This document shows, in pieces, positions 22,401 to 36,962 of a stretch of 64,000 nucleotides of DNA. The DNA comes from Limnephilus marmoratus (taxonomy: Eukaryota > Arthropoda > Insecta > Trichoptera > Limnephilidae). Where the stretch lies: the NCBI GenBank assembly GCA_917880885.1, contig OU862931.1, positions 15,015,337-15,079,336 of the forward strand, in the 5' to 3' direction. Position numbers and translations under genes: made by a program. How positions within the stretch are numbered: position 1 is the first letter of the stretch; every line of letters begins with the position of its first letter. The notes beneath the pieces are model-generated. The model was not told the origin of the DNA, did no database searches, and worked only from the letters and a program-made list of their open reading frames with translations.

Positions 22401-25400
22401 CTAAATGAGATTACAGTGGTAGTGTAAATCTCACGTGCAATAATAAATACTAGCAAATTTATGTAAATTTAATAAGATTAAAAGTAAAAACAACCAACAG
22501 CCATTACCTTCCTCAATTTTATACTCAGTGCAATACTTACTTTTAAATAATTGGACACATGATGCCCATTTTTTGTAGTACCTATACTAAGGCAGTCACC
22601 AGAAGTATCTACATTCTCCTTTATAATTGTTTTTATAATCTCGATAATAATATATATTCTATCAAAGTTGTCGTGACTTGTCATTTTTATTGACCCCCCT
22701 CAGTTTAAATGACATTTGATGAGATATTACCGGACCCATTCCCCCCACCCCCACCCCCACCCCCCCATTTTGAGCTCAGTACTTAAAATGAATTGTTGTG
22801 AATATTTACCTAAAGTTTTCTTTGATACAAGACTTGAGGTAGTGCATGCTTTCTAGGCGAGCTGCGGTGATGGGAGTGTCTCTCGTCGGCAGAATTGTTG
22901 AAATTTCTTTGTACAGCTTGTCCTGAACGTCTTGGTGCTGTGATAACTGATACATTGTGGATGCCACTGCCGTTGAAACCTACAATGTAAGAAATTAATT
23001 TCTGCAACTGATTTCAGAGATTTCTAAGGAGTTCTGACCAAGACAGGTATGTTTGTCATTTCAATAGGCCACTTGCATGGACTTCATAACGACTTGGAAA
23101 AAATCGTGTGGATAGAGTTTTTTACTAAGATTACGAAAATGTTAGAAAAATTTTTAGAAATGTACAGTTTTTTTTATTTTTAAATAAATAAATTCATTAT
23201 TTGGGCTCGTGACGTCACTACATGAAAATGTCCCGTCGCCGAAAATGTTCCTATTAATTTTATAAAATTCCACACCGATTTATTTTTTTATATGGCATCA
23301 CTTTGATTTCAGGCGAATTTTTGAATTCGTTCACTAGATTTATTGTTTGTTCTCTGCGAACTTATCATTTGGTTTGATTTTTTGACAGATGTTCTGAAGA
23401 GAACCCCGTACAATTAATGGGTACGGGGAGAACGTGAAGATGATGTCGGTACGTGTTTTAGAGGTATAATGATTATGGTGCTGATTTTAACAAAATTAAA
23501 TTTTATAATATTCTTATTATTATTATAATTTACAAGTACAAGTATATTACATTGAATTTAGTAATATAGACGCTATACATTATAATGATTTATGATCAAT
23601 AAGATGGATCAAGGAAAAAAATATTCATGAGATGTAATATTTTTGGTATGCCTCGTTATTCACCTGTGCCATTAGTGTGGAAAACGTTCTTTTTTTTTAA
23701 ATGATTTTCGGCTACGTAATTATCGTTTTTTCACACCTATAAAATTATGTCCCGTCTTTCCGGTTTATAAAAAATGGTCTGATTTTTCGGATTAAAATTT
23801 TCAAAAAATCCCCAGGATTTCAAAAATACGATTAAAAAAAAAGAAATACAGAATGTCTTAGAATATTTGCCTAAACCGGAAAAAAATTTTAAAAAATGTG
23901 ATTTTACAAAAGGACTATGTATTAGTTAATTTTGGTTCTGAAGAAGTCTGCATTAATTTTATTAGGTGTGTAAGGTGGATGAATGTCATAAATTGCTTCA
24001 CATGGGTCTATGATCTGATGCTTAACATAAGAACAAATCAGAGAATCTATTTCACGAATAGTAGTAATAGTAGTGTTCTAACGCTTGCAACGGGAGCACG
24101 TTACCGCCGTATTATATTCGCGCTTGCAACCGTAACCCTTTCATGGCGATAGAAGATCTAATAAACACGCTGAAAAATGAAGTACAAAAGATACAAACAG
24201 TCAAGGACTCTAAAACTAAAACCAACATGGAAAAAACTATATTGGATCTCGATAATGAAATAAAATCTACAATACTAATAATGCAAGAACAAATCATACA
24301 TTTACAAGACAAACTTATTGAAAAAAACGATCAATTGGTGGGAAATATTGAAAAAATTATGAAAACCGCAATAACACCATCCTATGCTCAAGTAGTATCA
24401 ACAACCAAAGTTATGCCTCAAGAAGAGAGATTCTCAATCATTATATCGTCAACTAAAAATAATACAAAAGCCGAAGAAATTGAAAATATAATTAAAAAGG
24501 AAATAAAATTAAACAACCTAAAGATAGGTATAAACGGTTTGAGGAAAACAAAAGAAGAAAAAATAATAATATCGTGTCCTAAAAAGGAATATGCAAATAT
24601 CCTAACTGATGAATTAAAAAAACTAAAAAATGAACTGGTGGTAAATGAAGTACAAAAAAGAAGACCTAAAATAATAATAAAAGGATTAAAATCCAATCTT
24701 ACTGAGGAAGAAATAGTTTGCGGAATAATTAACCAGAACGAAGGAATTGAAGATGTCTACAAGGAAAGTGAAGACAACAAAATCACATTAATAGCGGAGA
24801 TAAAGAACACAAACATAAATGAAAAACAGCGCCTATTCACTAACTACATCATAGAAACTAGTGGGAAAATGCGAAAAAATCTTCTAGCACTCGGTAAACT
24901 AAATATTCAGTTTCAACGAGTAAAAATTGACGACTGCAGCCCTCTGACGCAATGTTTTCATTGCTGTATGTTTATGCATAAGGCTAAAAGATGTCTACAT
25001 CGAACCAACCCTCCAATTTGCCCACACTGCACAGGCGACCACATCCTTTCAAAATGCCCGGAAAGAGAAAATACAACCCCAGCGTGTGTAAACTGCATCA
25101 GACAAAACACTAAATATGGAGAAAAAAAACCCTACAGACCACACGGCCAACAGTACTTTGTGCAACTATCGAAACAAGATGCTGAAAATTGCGAGAGATC
25201 GCATTGACTACGATTAATGATGTATAGTATTATTTACAATTCAAACGAAAACAAAAACAATACTTTGAAGAAATACTTCGATAAACTCGCCCGCAAAGGG
25301 TTAGTTTTATTACACCGGTATAATATACACCGAATCTATACATTTTATACTAATTTCGCAAAAGTGAGTGTAATCCGAGCGCATCGTTATTGTTGTAAGT

Positions 25401-28400
25401 TATTTTATTACTATCGAATACAATTATTATGGGTCAGTTTATCAAACAAATTTTCGATAGCTATAAATTTTCGAAAAATCTATGTAAAAATCCCCGCAAT
25501 TTTTGAAACAAATTATGAAACATAAATATATATCAATGTCAATATTCTATTAAAATATATACCTAATATACTTTCATGACTAACTCACTATTTGAAGATA
25601 TAGACTCATCTTTCATTGTTTCAGAAAATATCTGTCTATCCAGTTTCGAATGTAATAACTCACTATCAGAAATAGACCCTCTTAAATCATTAACAATCCT
25701 TCACTTAAATATTCGAAGCATCTATAAAAATTTTGATCATTTTACACTAGAATTGAATGAGCTGGCCCTTAAACCTGATTGTATTGTATTGTCTGAAGCC
25801 AGAATTAGTCCCAACTCAAGTACTTATAATTTACCGGGATACAAATACTTTGTTACATCTTACAACATTAATCAAAATAGTGGAATAGTTGTTTTTGTAA
25901 AATATATTTATAACGATGTTTCTGTTAATGAAATATTTATCGAACTTGTTAATTGTCTACATATTAAAATCAATATAAAAAATATTTTTTATGATATAAT
26001 TGCATTATATAGAACCCACAGCTCAAGCTTTAATAATTTTACCAAAAACCTGAAAACTTTTATAAATACAAACCGGTTTCAAAATGCAATTATTGTAGGA
26101 GATACTAATATCGACATATCTGATGATTTTGAAAACAACAGTAATAAGGAAAAAACTGAATATATTAACACTTTATCAGAACTCAATTTCAAACCATGTA
26201 TAAAAAAATATACAAGAGAATGTTTTGGACAAAGGCCATCTTGTATTGACCATATTTGGTGCAATACTAATGAAACTGATAAAATAAAATCTGTTATTTG
26301 GAAAAATAATATTACTGATCACCACACATGCATTGTAGCTATTAAAACTGATAAAATAAATAAGAATAATTATTGTCGCTATAACTTACCAAAAAATCTA
26401 ATTAATTATGAAAAATTACAACAACATCTTGAAAATGAAATTTGGGAAACTGTACTATCGTCTAACAATACCGATTTATGTTCACGGAATTTTGAATTGA
26501 CATTGAATAAGCATATCCAATCCTCCTCTTCCATTGTAACAAACTTTCCAAAGACTAAATTTAAAAAATTAAAACCGTGGATTACACAAGGAATTATCAT
26601 ATCAATTAGGCATAAAGAAAAAATTTATGAAGAGCTAAAAAAGTTTCCTGAAAACAATAAACTACGCGAATATTTTAAAAATTTTAGAAATAAATTATGT
26701 TACATAATCCGGAAAACAAAAGAAGATTTCTATAAAGATAAAATCAATATTGCTGGTAACAACAATAAAAAGGTGTGGCAAACTATTAATGAAATGATCA
26801 ATAAAAAACCTAAAAATTCAAATATAAATAAAATCTCAGATATTGATAACACAATTTACAATGTCAACACAGATCCATTGAAATGTGCAAATATCTTAAA
26901 CAATTATTTTGGGTAAGTTGGTGAAAAATTAGCAATTAAAATAAAAAACAGAGATAATGATAATTTTAATCTACCAACACCTTCCATTCCTTGGAACACC
27001 CTAACACAATTTCAACGAACTAACTCTGATGAAATCAAAGATACTATTAATGAATTAAAAGGAAATTCTTCCCCTGGTTATGACAATATTTCTGTAGAAA
27101 TACTTAAAAGAAATTCTAACTCACTTTGCAAACCTTTGGCACACATCATAAATACAAGTTTTGTTAATGGCAACTTTCCCTTAAATTACAAAAAAACTAT
27201 TATTACCCCAATTTTTAAATCTGGGGACCCCTGTCTAAGCAGTAACTATAGGCCAATTTCTCTCACTTCAAACATTGCAAAAATATTTGAAAAAGTTGTA
27301 AAAAAACAAATATTTAAATTTGTGAAAGAAAATAACATATTAAATGCACATCAATATGGTTTTAGAGAAAATTTGAGCACTCAAGATGCTATCGTTGATT
27401 TAACATCTAAAATATATAAATGTTTAGATAGTAAAAAAAAATGTATTGGAACATTTGTTGACTTAAGAAAAGCATTTGACAGTATATCGCACTCTAACCT
27501 TATCTCTAAACTAACGAAAATTGGTATAACTGACAATGCTTTAACTTGGATCGAAAATTATCTATTTAATAGAGAGCAATTTGTTAAATTAAAGGGCCTT
27601 ATGAGCGATTCTCAGACCACGAATTTTGGCATCCCGCAGGGAACTGTACTGGGGCCAATTCTTTTTATCATTTATGTCAACGATATGTTTAAACTTAACA
27701 TCAAATCTAAACTCATTTCATATGCAGACGACACAGCAATTCTAACTGAAGGTTTAACTTGGAATGAAACCCAGAAAACAGCAGAATTAGACTTAAACAT
27801 CCTAAAAAAATGGTTCGATTCAAACTTGCTGTCACTTAATACGGAAAAAACCTTTGTAATACCGTTCACCATTAATAAACATGCATTCCCTGAAAATTTA
27901 ATGATAAGTATACATTAATACAATTGCAATAGAAACACAAATTTATGTAAACCTGACTGCTCTATACTCACTGTTAAAACTAATATAAAATACCTCGGTG
28001 TAATTATAGATAGCAATTTAAAGTGGAAAATACAAATCAATGCAACAGTAGAAAGATTAAGAAAATATATGTACATTTTTCTTAGAATACGAAACATATT
28101 AAATTTTAAACTATTAAGAACTATCTATTTCTCACTGATCCAATTTGTATTACAATATGGAATTCTTGGTTGGGGTGGTGCATTCAAAACTTCTCTCATG
28201 CCTTTAGAAATCATCCAAAAATTATTAATAAAAATAATTCTAAAAAAACCATATGATTTCCCCACCATAAGATTATTTCAAGAATTTAAAGTCCTTTCAC
28301 TACACAATATTTATAAAAAAAATTACACTTTTACAAATCCACAAAGATTGTTTCAACAATGATAACTCATTATCTATTTCAAACAGCAAAAGACCAAATA

Positions 28401-28925
28401 TTCTTGGCTCTATAACTATCCCGCGTTGTAATACCACTACAGCCCAACATTTTTATAAATATTTTGGAGTCAAGTGGTTTAACCAGTTACCCCTTAACTT
28501 AAGATTGGAAATTAATTATAAAAAATTCAAAAGTTCTATAAAAACACTAAATCATTAGCATATTACAATAATACAATTTAATAATACAATAGAATGTCTC
28601 TCGACAATTGATTTTGGAAATCCATTTACTTTTATATTCTTTTCTCTTTTCTCTCTTCCTCTTCCTCTTCTTCTTCTTTTTTATACTGTTTTCTTTTTTT
28701 TCTATTCTATTTCATATATCTTGTTTTGAATATTTATATGTATATAATTTTTATATATATATACTATATATATATAAAAATATATATTATAATTCTAAAA
28801 AAATATGTTAAATAGTTTTTCACACACGCTGCTCCACCTTTTTTACACGAGCATGCTCTAAAAAAAGGTGAATCACGTTATATAAAAAATGTATCTGAAA
28901 AATGTAATGTCATTATTGTATGTAC

Positions 28926-28974
<49 letters not shown>

Positions 28975-31900
28975 TTGAACGGTGGACAACGAATTTTTAA
29001 TCAAATGAACCACCCTCATCAAACATTTTGGTTGTCTGCAATGTACGTTGTTAAAATTATGAACTCAAATTTGCTTCGAATTCAAGTTTCTTTTTCAGTA
29101 TTGGAATTGATTGTGTGATGTATCATAATTCAGACTAACCATAAAGACCTCCCATCTTATAAATAATCTATATACATATAAAAAAAATCTCGTGTCACGG
29201 TGTTTGTGGTCGCACTCCTCGATTTTTATGAATTTTTTTATGTATATTTGATAGGTACGAGAATAGGTCGCAAAGTACTTTATTTCACACCACTAGGTAA
29301 TTAGGGTATCCCTATCCAGAAATAATATATAAAAATTTAGGTTCCGTATGTTTGTGTCTACAAATCTCGAAAAGTAATTGATGGATTGACTCTAAATTTT
29401 TACAGAACATAGCATTTTAGCAGATCTATATATAATGGTTAGCTCTGGCGTAATGAAATTTGTATAAAAAATTTAATATAGGTGGTGCGCGAGGAGTTTG
29501 AAGATATGTGTATGGGGCCGTTCCTGTGCGTTACGAGGGGGGGGGGAGGGGGGGTTCGAACAACGTGTTACGTAACATGTTTTTCTTTATTTAGATAAAA
29601 AAAACTAGGGAATTAGAATTTTCCAAGTTGGCAATCCTTTTCGTTCTCGAAATCTCTTGTTTTATTTATCACCGCAAACGCGATTAAACCAAGAAAAAAG
29701 GTATTTAAGCTAATTTCCAGTACTTTGCGCAACTTAATTGTGACTTTCAGGTAAAAATTGTCACTTGGGCGTTACGTAACGTTTAGGGGAGGGGGGGGGG
29801 GGGGTGCGGAAAAATGTTACGGCGCGTTACATGAGGGGGACGGGGGGTCAAAAATCTTCAAAAATTGCGTTACGTAATACTTGAACGCCCCCTATTTCAT
29901 ATATTTTAGCGGCAGGAAGAGAAGGCAGGAGGAAGAGGGTAAAAAGGAGGTGGGGTTCTCAGGTAGGATGACGAGGAATGGGGAAGGCAGTGAAGGTGGA
30001 AGGGGAATGGAGGAGGGGAAGGGGACGCGGGAGGGAAACGGGGAGGAATTGGAATGGACATGCAGGGAGAAACAATTTATTTTTTGAATGGCATTGCAAC
30101 GCATGCCGGTTACCAGCTAGTTACTATAATAAAATATTTGTATAGAAAATAATTTTAATTATATTCTCCTAAATTTAGAATTAGGTATAGGTATATCCTG
30201 TGATATTTTACTGCTTAACTTTTTGTTGAAATTCTGATAGCTCCTTTACAACCTCTTTCTCATGAATACCCAGTTGCTTCTTGTATCAGGAAGAGTACAT
30301 AGTAATTGATACCTTGGTTTGATGCTAAATTGAGGTGCAGTAAGCTTGGGGCGCCATGTATGTTTATTTGTGTATTTTTTCGCTGTTGTCTTCTCGGTAA
30401 ATGTATTGTAGGAACTCACAGTATCAATGCCAACAATGAACATCTCAAGAGCCATGACGACAGCCACGTGGGGGTCATTGGTGTTGGCAGCCAACAGTCT
30501 CTGCAATACAGACACCTCCCTCTGGCTGTTGGGGTTGTCTTTCGTTCTCTGTATCGCTGCCTCGATATGGTTAAGGGATACTCTGAAAACATCAAATTTA
30601 GAATTTTACTGGTTACAATATCCGTAGAAATATTCCCTTTTAAGGGTGCTGTCTAAGCTATTATAGGTATTTTAAAAGAAAGTTATTTTCCAGTTTCTTG
30701 AATATTATTTATTAAGAGATTCCGACACTATCAATAGCATTTCTTTCAAGCACGTAGTTTTTTGTTAAGCTGGCAACACTGCGCGTAGTTTTCGTTTGAG
30801 CCAAGCGTTTTGACAGTCTACCGAGGACGCTTGAAGCAAGCTTCAATAATCTACGTGCTGGCGGCGAGCTTGATGCGAATTGATATATTATTTTTAATTA
30901 TTTATTTGGCTATCACTCATTAAAGGTGATATTGGCCATTTCTTGAAATTAATTACATTTTCGAAACAATCGCAGAATCATAAAATAGGACCCCATGTAC
31001 ATTAATAGTTAGCGTTCTTCGACATAAAAGAACAGATTTTTTTCAAAATTTGTTATATTTCTCACGCATCTTGAAACAATTCTATAAATTAGATAAAATT
31101 AATATAAAATAAGAATTAATTGTTATTGTGTTTAATTTGTAGAAAAATCAGATGGATTTCTACAAATGAATCCCTGTTTCCCTTGGTCACGCTATAACTT
31201 CAGAACCACTTTACCTATTTCATTCATCTTTTTTTTTAAGTTTTCTAATACTTTGTAGAAGGTTCTTCCGGAAAGAAAAAGTAAGAAAATTGGAGGGAGG
31301 GGAAGGAATTGAAAGATTTTTTTAAGTCTTCCGATACTTTGTGGAAAGATCTTACGGAAAGAAAAATTGACGTAAGTAAGGCTCTTGACTCGTAAACCGA
31401 AGGTCGGGGGATCGAATCCCGGCGTGTCAAATAAATTTTATTAGATTAATTGTGTTATTTCACAATTTTTTTCTTTAAAATAATATAAAGTATATTTGCG
31501 GCACGTTCCAGATTGGAAGATACTCTAAGTATCGCCCTGGTAGACCACCATTCAGAATTGAAACGTTGCTTGAAATGGCATAAGCCGTGATTGGTGACCA
31601 GATCTAAATAGCCAGGTACTTCCCCACCTTCCTCTTCCCTATCTCCTTCCCTCTCCCCCACTACCTTCAGCCTCACAACATACCCCGATCGGGGATACCA
31701 TAGTTTCACTGGCTCCAGATGGGAGCAGTTGGGACTCTTGTGCAGTATTCTCGGAAAGGGACTCGGGAGGTCAACGGGGACGCACGGGAAAGGACATACA
31801 GGGAGAATTAATTTATTTCTTTGAATGGCGTTGCAACGCATGCCGGGTACCAGCTAGTATTATTTATTATTAAGTTCTGCAAGTATTTTTTTTCTCTCAT

Positions 31901-34900
31901 TGTTTAATAATATTGTAACTTCTATTAATGTTATTATTCAGTTCTGCAAGTATTTTTTTGTTTTCTTATTGTTAATGATGTAACTGCTTTGACTGATTTA
32001 AAATATTGTTTAGGTCTTGTGAACATCTGATAAATAGGGAATAAATAATTTTCCTTAATCAACTTTATCAATTAATGTTGTATTAAAATATTGATTATAA
32101 CATTTATTCACAATATCAACGGAATGCTTCGTAATTACGATCATCTATTTTGAAAAAATGCGTGTAAGTAATCATTTGGTACCGTGCCTGTAATACACTT
32201 TGTAAATGCTTATGAGTAAAGCGGGATCACAAATTGTACCATTCTTGACACCAAATTCGTTTATTTTTATTAAAATACAAAGATAACCCAAGGGCTAAGA
32301 ATGCTTTGTCTCCGTTATATTCCATTTTATTTCAGCCGCACAAAATTCACTGTCAACCATAAATAAACCAAACAAACTATCGAAAATCACATCTAGGCAT
32401 AGACAAATGCTTGCCAGAACGCTTGGAGACTATCAAGCGGCTTGACGGCAAGCACGTAAATTTATTTTTCCGTTATTGTCTATGAATGCTTGCCTCAAAA
32501 GCTTGACGCGCGCTTCAAGCCGTTGAGCCAAGCCTTAGTCTATGCCTAGACGATATTTCTCTCGAGGGGCATTTGAACATATTACTCCTTTGTCTATGGT
32601 TTCCTGTCATTTTCGCTATTGAAAGTGATTTTTGTGCGAGATGGAATCTAGTAAAGAAAAATAATTATTTGTTATGTTATAATAAATGTTATATATTAAT
32701 ATTTTAATATAACATTAACGTAATAACATTATTAAATTGTATTTACATTAATTGAAAAGAAAAATCAGATGGATTTCTACAAATTAAACACAAAAACAAT
32801 TAAATAAATAAAAAGAAAACACTTTGTTTACGTCACTTTATTGATATTTCTTCCGTCTACCGGTTTCGGTACCTCCGTACCATCATCAGGACTGAATATA
32901 AAATACTGACAAATACAGGGAAATATACATATATATATACAAATAGTAAAAGAAAGAGACAGTAAATAAGAGAGGGACAGTGCGTCAGTTGTGGGAGGGA
33001 AGTGGGGGAGGAGCGAGTGGGATAACGGGAAACATACTTATAATAGGGCTGAATGTTAAATTAAGTTGATTATTAATGATTTCAGCCTTTGCGTTAACTG
33101 ATTTTTTTATTTCTAAAGCTTCTAAGTTATTTAATCTTAAGCCTATACCATTTTTGTGTAGGACTTTAATACCCGTATCCCGGTTAAAAGTATGATCTTT
33201 ATTAATTAGGTGCTCCGCGAATTCTGAAAACCCTGAACTGGTTAGACACCTTATGTGCTCCTTTACTCTAGTTTCCACATTGCGTGACGTTTGTCCAATA
33301 TAGAACGCTGGACAATCGTTACAACTAATTTTATAAACGCCCGAGTGGCTTAGTATGTCCTCATTGTCTTTAGCATTAATTAAAAGTTTTCCTAGGTTGT
33401 TATTCGTGTAAAAAGCTGGTTTAATTTCTGGTGGGAATTTAATTGTACACGAAGAGGACAGGTTATTAATATATAAAATTCGTCGCCATTCGCGGTTAAG
33501 GTTATTATTATTCAAAGATATTGGACTAGAGTAAATGTATTTATTTATGGATATTGATCTTAATTTTTTTGCTAGGATTCTATCTATGAGCTGTGTTTCG
33601 TATCCATTATTGTGAGCTATTAATTTTATCGTATTTAATTCATTAGTATAATTAACATTTGACAAAGGGGTAGTGACTAATCGGTGGATCATTGAGTGGA
33701 AAGCGGAATGTTTATGTGAGGTTGGGTGGTTGGATGTATTATGAATTACGGTGTCTGTGAAGGTAGGTTTTCTAAATATGTTAAAGTGAATTTTATTTTC
33801 AATAATCGATAAAGTCAGATCAAGAAAGTTTAGAGTCGAATTTATACCTATTTCTAGTGTGAATTGGATCTGTTTATGTAAGGAGTTGAGGAGTAATAAG
33901 AAGGAATTCAGCTGACGCTCTGTTCCAGACCATATACAAATAATATCGTCCACATAGCGTTTCCAAAGTAAAATATTTTTTATCAATGGTGATTTAAGTT
34001 CAAAAATATTGTTTTCAAAGTTATTCATAAAAATGTCTGCAACAAGCGAACTTGTGGGTAGCCCCATCGCCAATCCATCTCGTTGTCGGTACATTATATT
34101 ATTATATTTAAAACTGTTTTGGTTCAAGCAAACATCAATAAGTTGGATAATATCTGCGGCAAAATCTTTGTGTATGTCAGAACTATTGACTAAATTATTT
34201 ATAATATTTTTACATTCTACTATCGGAATACTAGGAAACAAATTCACTACATCAAAAGAAATGACTTTACAGTTGCTAGGGAGAGTTAAATCTTTTAAAT
34301 GGTTAATTAGTTCATGGGAATTTTTAATTGTATGTTTTGGAAGAAAAATATTGGAATTCTTAATTACCTTTGTAAGAATAGAAGCAATTTTATAATTAGG
34401 GGCATTACAACATGTCACGACCGGCCTAATGGGCCTATTAGCTTTATGTATTTTGACAAACCCATATAACCTGGGGATTTTTGGGTTCTTTGTTAAAAAT
34501 TTTACCTGGTGAAAAGTATCATCTTTGAATATTGGGGTTTTACATGCGTTTAATGTATTTTTAAGAGTTTTCTGATATTTATTAATCGGGTCTACTTTTA
34601 AAATTTCAAAGTTATCAGATTTTAGGAAGTCGTTGATTTTATGATTATATTCTACTTTGTCTATAATTATAACTGTATTACCCTTATCTGCTCTAGTTAA
34701 TATTAAGTCTTCTTTCTTCAGTTTATCGCGGATATTCTTGGCTTGTATGTTTTCTTGATTCTGCTTCGGCTGGTATCTTGGGATAAGGTTTTGTAAGACC
34801 TCGGCACTTTTGTAAAGGTAAGGTTTTGGAGCTTTAAATAACGCTGTTTCCATGTCTACTGCAACGTTTTCCACAGCACTATTGTAAGTTTTATTAGTAT

Positions 34901-36925
34901 ATTTTAGGTTATATTTTAAACCCTTGGAGAGTAGTTCCATTTCTTGTTGGGAAAACTGTGCAGAGGAGAGATTTTGTACACGTTCATAAAATTTTTTTTG
35001 TTGAGGTGATGTTGTCGTTTGGTTATGAGTGTTTGTATTTGACGCGCACAATTTTCTGAATTTTCTTCTTTTGAAAAATCAAAAACAATTAATACCTATT
35101 TTGTAATAATTTAATCTATTTTTTATAAACGTTGTTTTACGTGATACGTAATATCTAAAATCACCACTCAGGTACTTATTTGTCTGTGATTTGTTGTCTA
35201 CGCCTAAGAAATATAAATTCGCTTCAAGCGTCAAGCCACCTCTGGAGACGGTCAAAATGCGGTCAAAACTCTAGCCATAGACAAAAAACTACGTGATTGA
35301 GCCAAGCCGCTTGATAGTCTCGCTAGCCCTTTTAGTGACTTCTTCTGCGATATTACTGCCATCTGCCGGCGATCTAGTCAACGGATTCAGTTAAGATTAT
35401 TATATCCAGAGATGTCGCTCCGCGCAACTAAATTCATTTTCAGTTTGTTTGAATTTTATTCCCCGATAATTCAAAATTTTAGCTTAAAAAAAAGTGATTT
35501 TTTTAATTCGTAATTCTAAATTTATTTTTGGCCGTACACGAAAATTCGTTTGTGTAATTCTAAAAACGTCGATTTTTGTAAAAAAAATCATTTACTTCGT
35601 AAATTTGAATCAGCCGTGACCAGTTTCAAATTTAAAGGGCCGGCTTTTACTCGAAAATTTAGCGTATTGTCACAAATTTACTTCGAATATCTGTACGTAA
35701 AGGGCCGGCCGCGAAAATTGAATACCTGTATCGTGTTTTTACGAATTTACCTCGAATATCTGGAATATGAAAGGCCGGCTCCGAAAAATATTGTAAGTTT
35801 ACTTTTATTAGTACCTAATATTAATACTCAGGTCAATAGTCATGTCAACAGTCAGGACAGCAGTCAAGTCAACAGTGAGGTCAACAGTCAATTCAACAGT
35901 AAGTTAAACACTCCGGTCAACAGTCAGGACAACAGTCAAGTCAACAGTGAGGTCAACAGTCAAGTCAACAGTGAGGTCAACACTCAGGTCAACAGTCAGG
36001 ATAGCAGTCAGGTCAACAGTCAGGACAACAAGTAGTGAGATATGTACCTCCAGATGGTGTCCAGCGCACTGATGTAACTCCTCCAGGTGGGCGTGCTGAA
36101 GAACTTCCAGAAGGGAAACTTGACCTCGAGGGTGCGCACGTTGGTGAAGAATTTGGTGACGGCATTGATGAGCTGCTGCGTGTCCTCGGGGCACTTGTCG
36201 TCCAGGCAGCCCAGTCTGGTGTCCAGGGCGATACTGGCAATGGCTACGAAAAAACGGTTCAATTACAAAACGGAACACAGACAAAAGTGAAAACAGAAAA
36301 TAATAGTGAAGAATGGGAACAGAAAGGAGATGGATAAGACAAAGGTTTGGAAGAACCTGGTTATTCAGATCTAGTCATTTAACACAACCAAAGCCATTTC
36401 AAGCTACCAACGTGCAATTCTGGATAGTGGTTGGTGATAGTTAAAAGAGTTTCTTTCACTCTGTAACGAAGTACTAATGTACTTAAAATACTAATTTCGG
36501 TTGTGGGTCTGCCTGTCATTGTAACTCTCAATTGAATTTAAGTGTTATTTTCAAAATTGGAAATGATTATGTCAAGAATTCAGACAAGCGATAAAGTAAC
36601 TAATCTACCTATAATATAATATTATAACAGAAAATTTCTTAAGGCTCTGCAACCGGGCTTGAAAAGAAGAAGATGGAGAGATACGAAATTACGAATGTTA
36701 GAGGAGAGCGCTAACATTTACAGCAACAAAATCGATGCGAAAATTGCGAAAATGTTTTAAAAAAACACGACTCGTTTAAAATAGAGCAAAAATCTCGCGG
36801 GTATTATCTTAAACAGCATTTAAAGAAACACTGTGAATTTTTCATACATATAACTTGTAAAATAACTGAAACAAAGTTTTTAATAATTTTTGGAGCATAC
36901 TTTGCGATTTTTTTCTATCAAGGGA

Positions 36926-36962
<37 letters not shown>

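Larger units (their letters stand above)
24060..28970 (+). mobile_element. Near full-length Jockey-group LINE
   Basis: Has ORF1 (24143-25207), ORF2 with endonuclease and RT (25576-28558), a 3' UTR with a short hairpin (ACCTTTTTT..AAAAAAAGGT, 28836-28872) and a poly(A) run at 28938-28968. The 5' limit is approximate. It lies antisense to the P450 inside the intron between exons 6 and 7. A second copy of the family is at 62130-64000. Confidence 0.85.
32750..35090 (-). mobile_element. Penelope-like retroelement, apparently intact
   Basis: A single uninterrupted RT plus GIY-YIG frame (35051-32985) is followed, in the element's orientation, by a hammerhead ribozyme (32896-32850) and AT-rich sequence. 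The block AGAAAAATCAGATGGATTTC at 32758 also occurs at 31144, and the neighbouring AATTAAACACAA is inverted there, so fragments of its end lie outside. Boundaries are approximate. Confidence 0.8.

Noticed and set aside
25217..25525. Third LINE ORF between ORF1 and ORF2
   Set aside because: No family resemblance; probably chance in the AT-rich inter-ORF gap.
35550..36035. 161-codon plus-strand frame ending in VNSQ repeats
   Set aside because: It is produced by two tandem repeats with 12-bp and about 65-bp periods; no ATG-supported gene structure.
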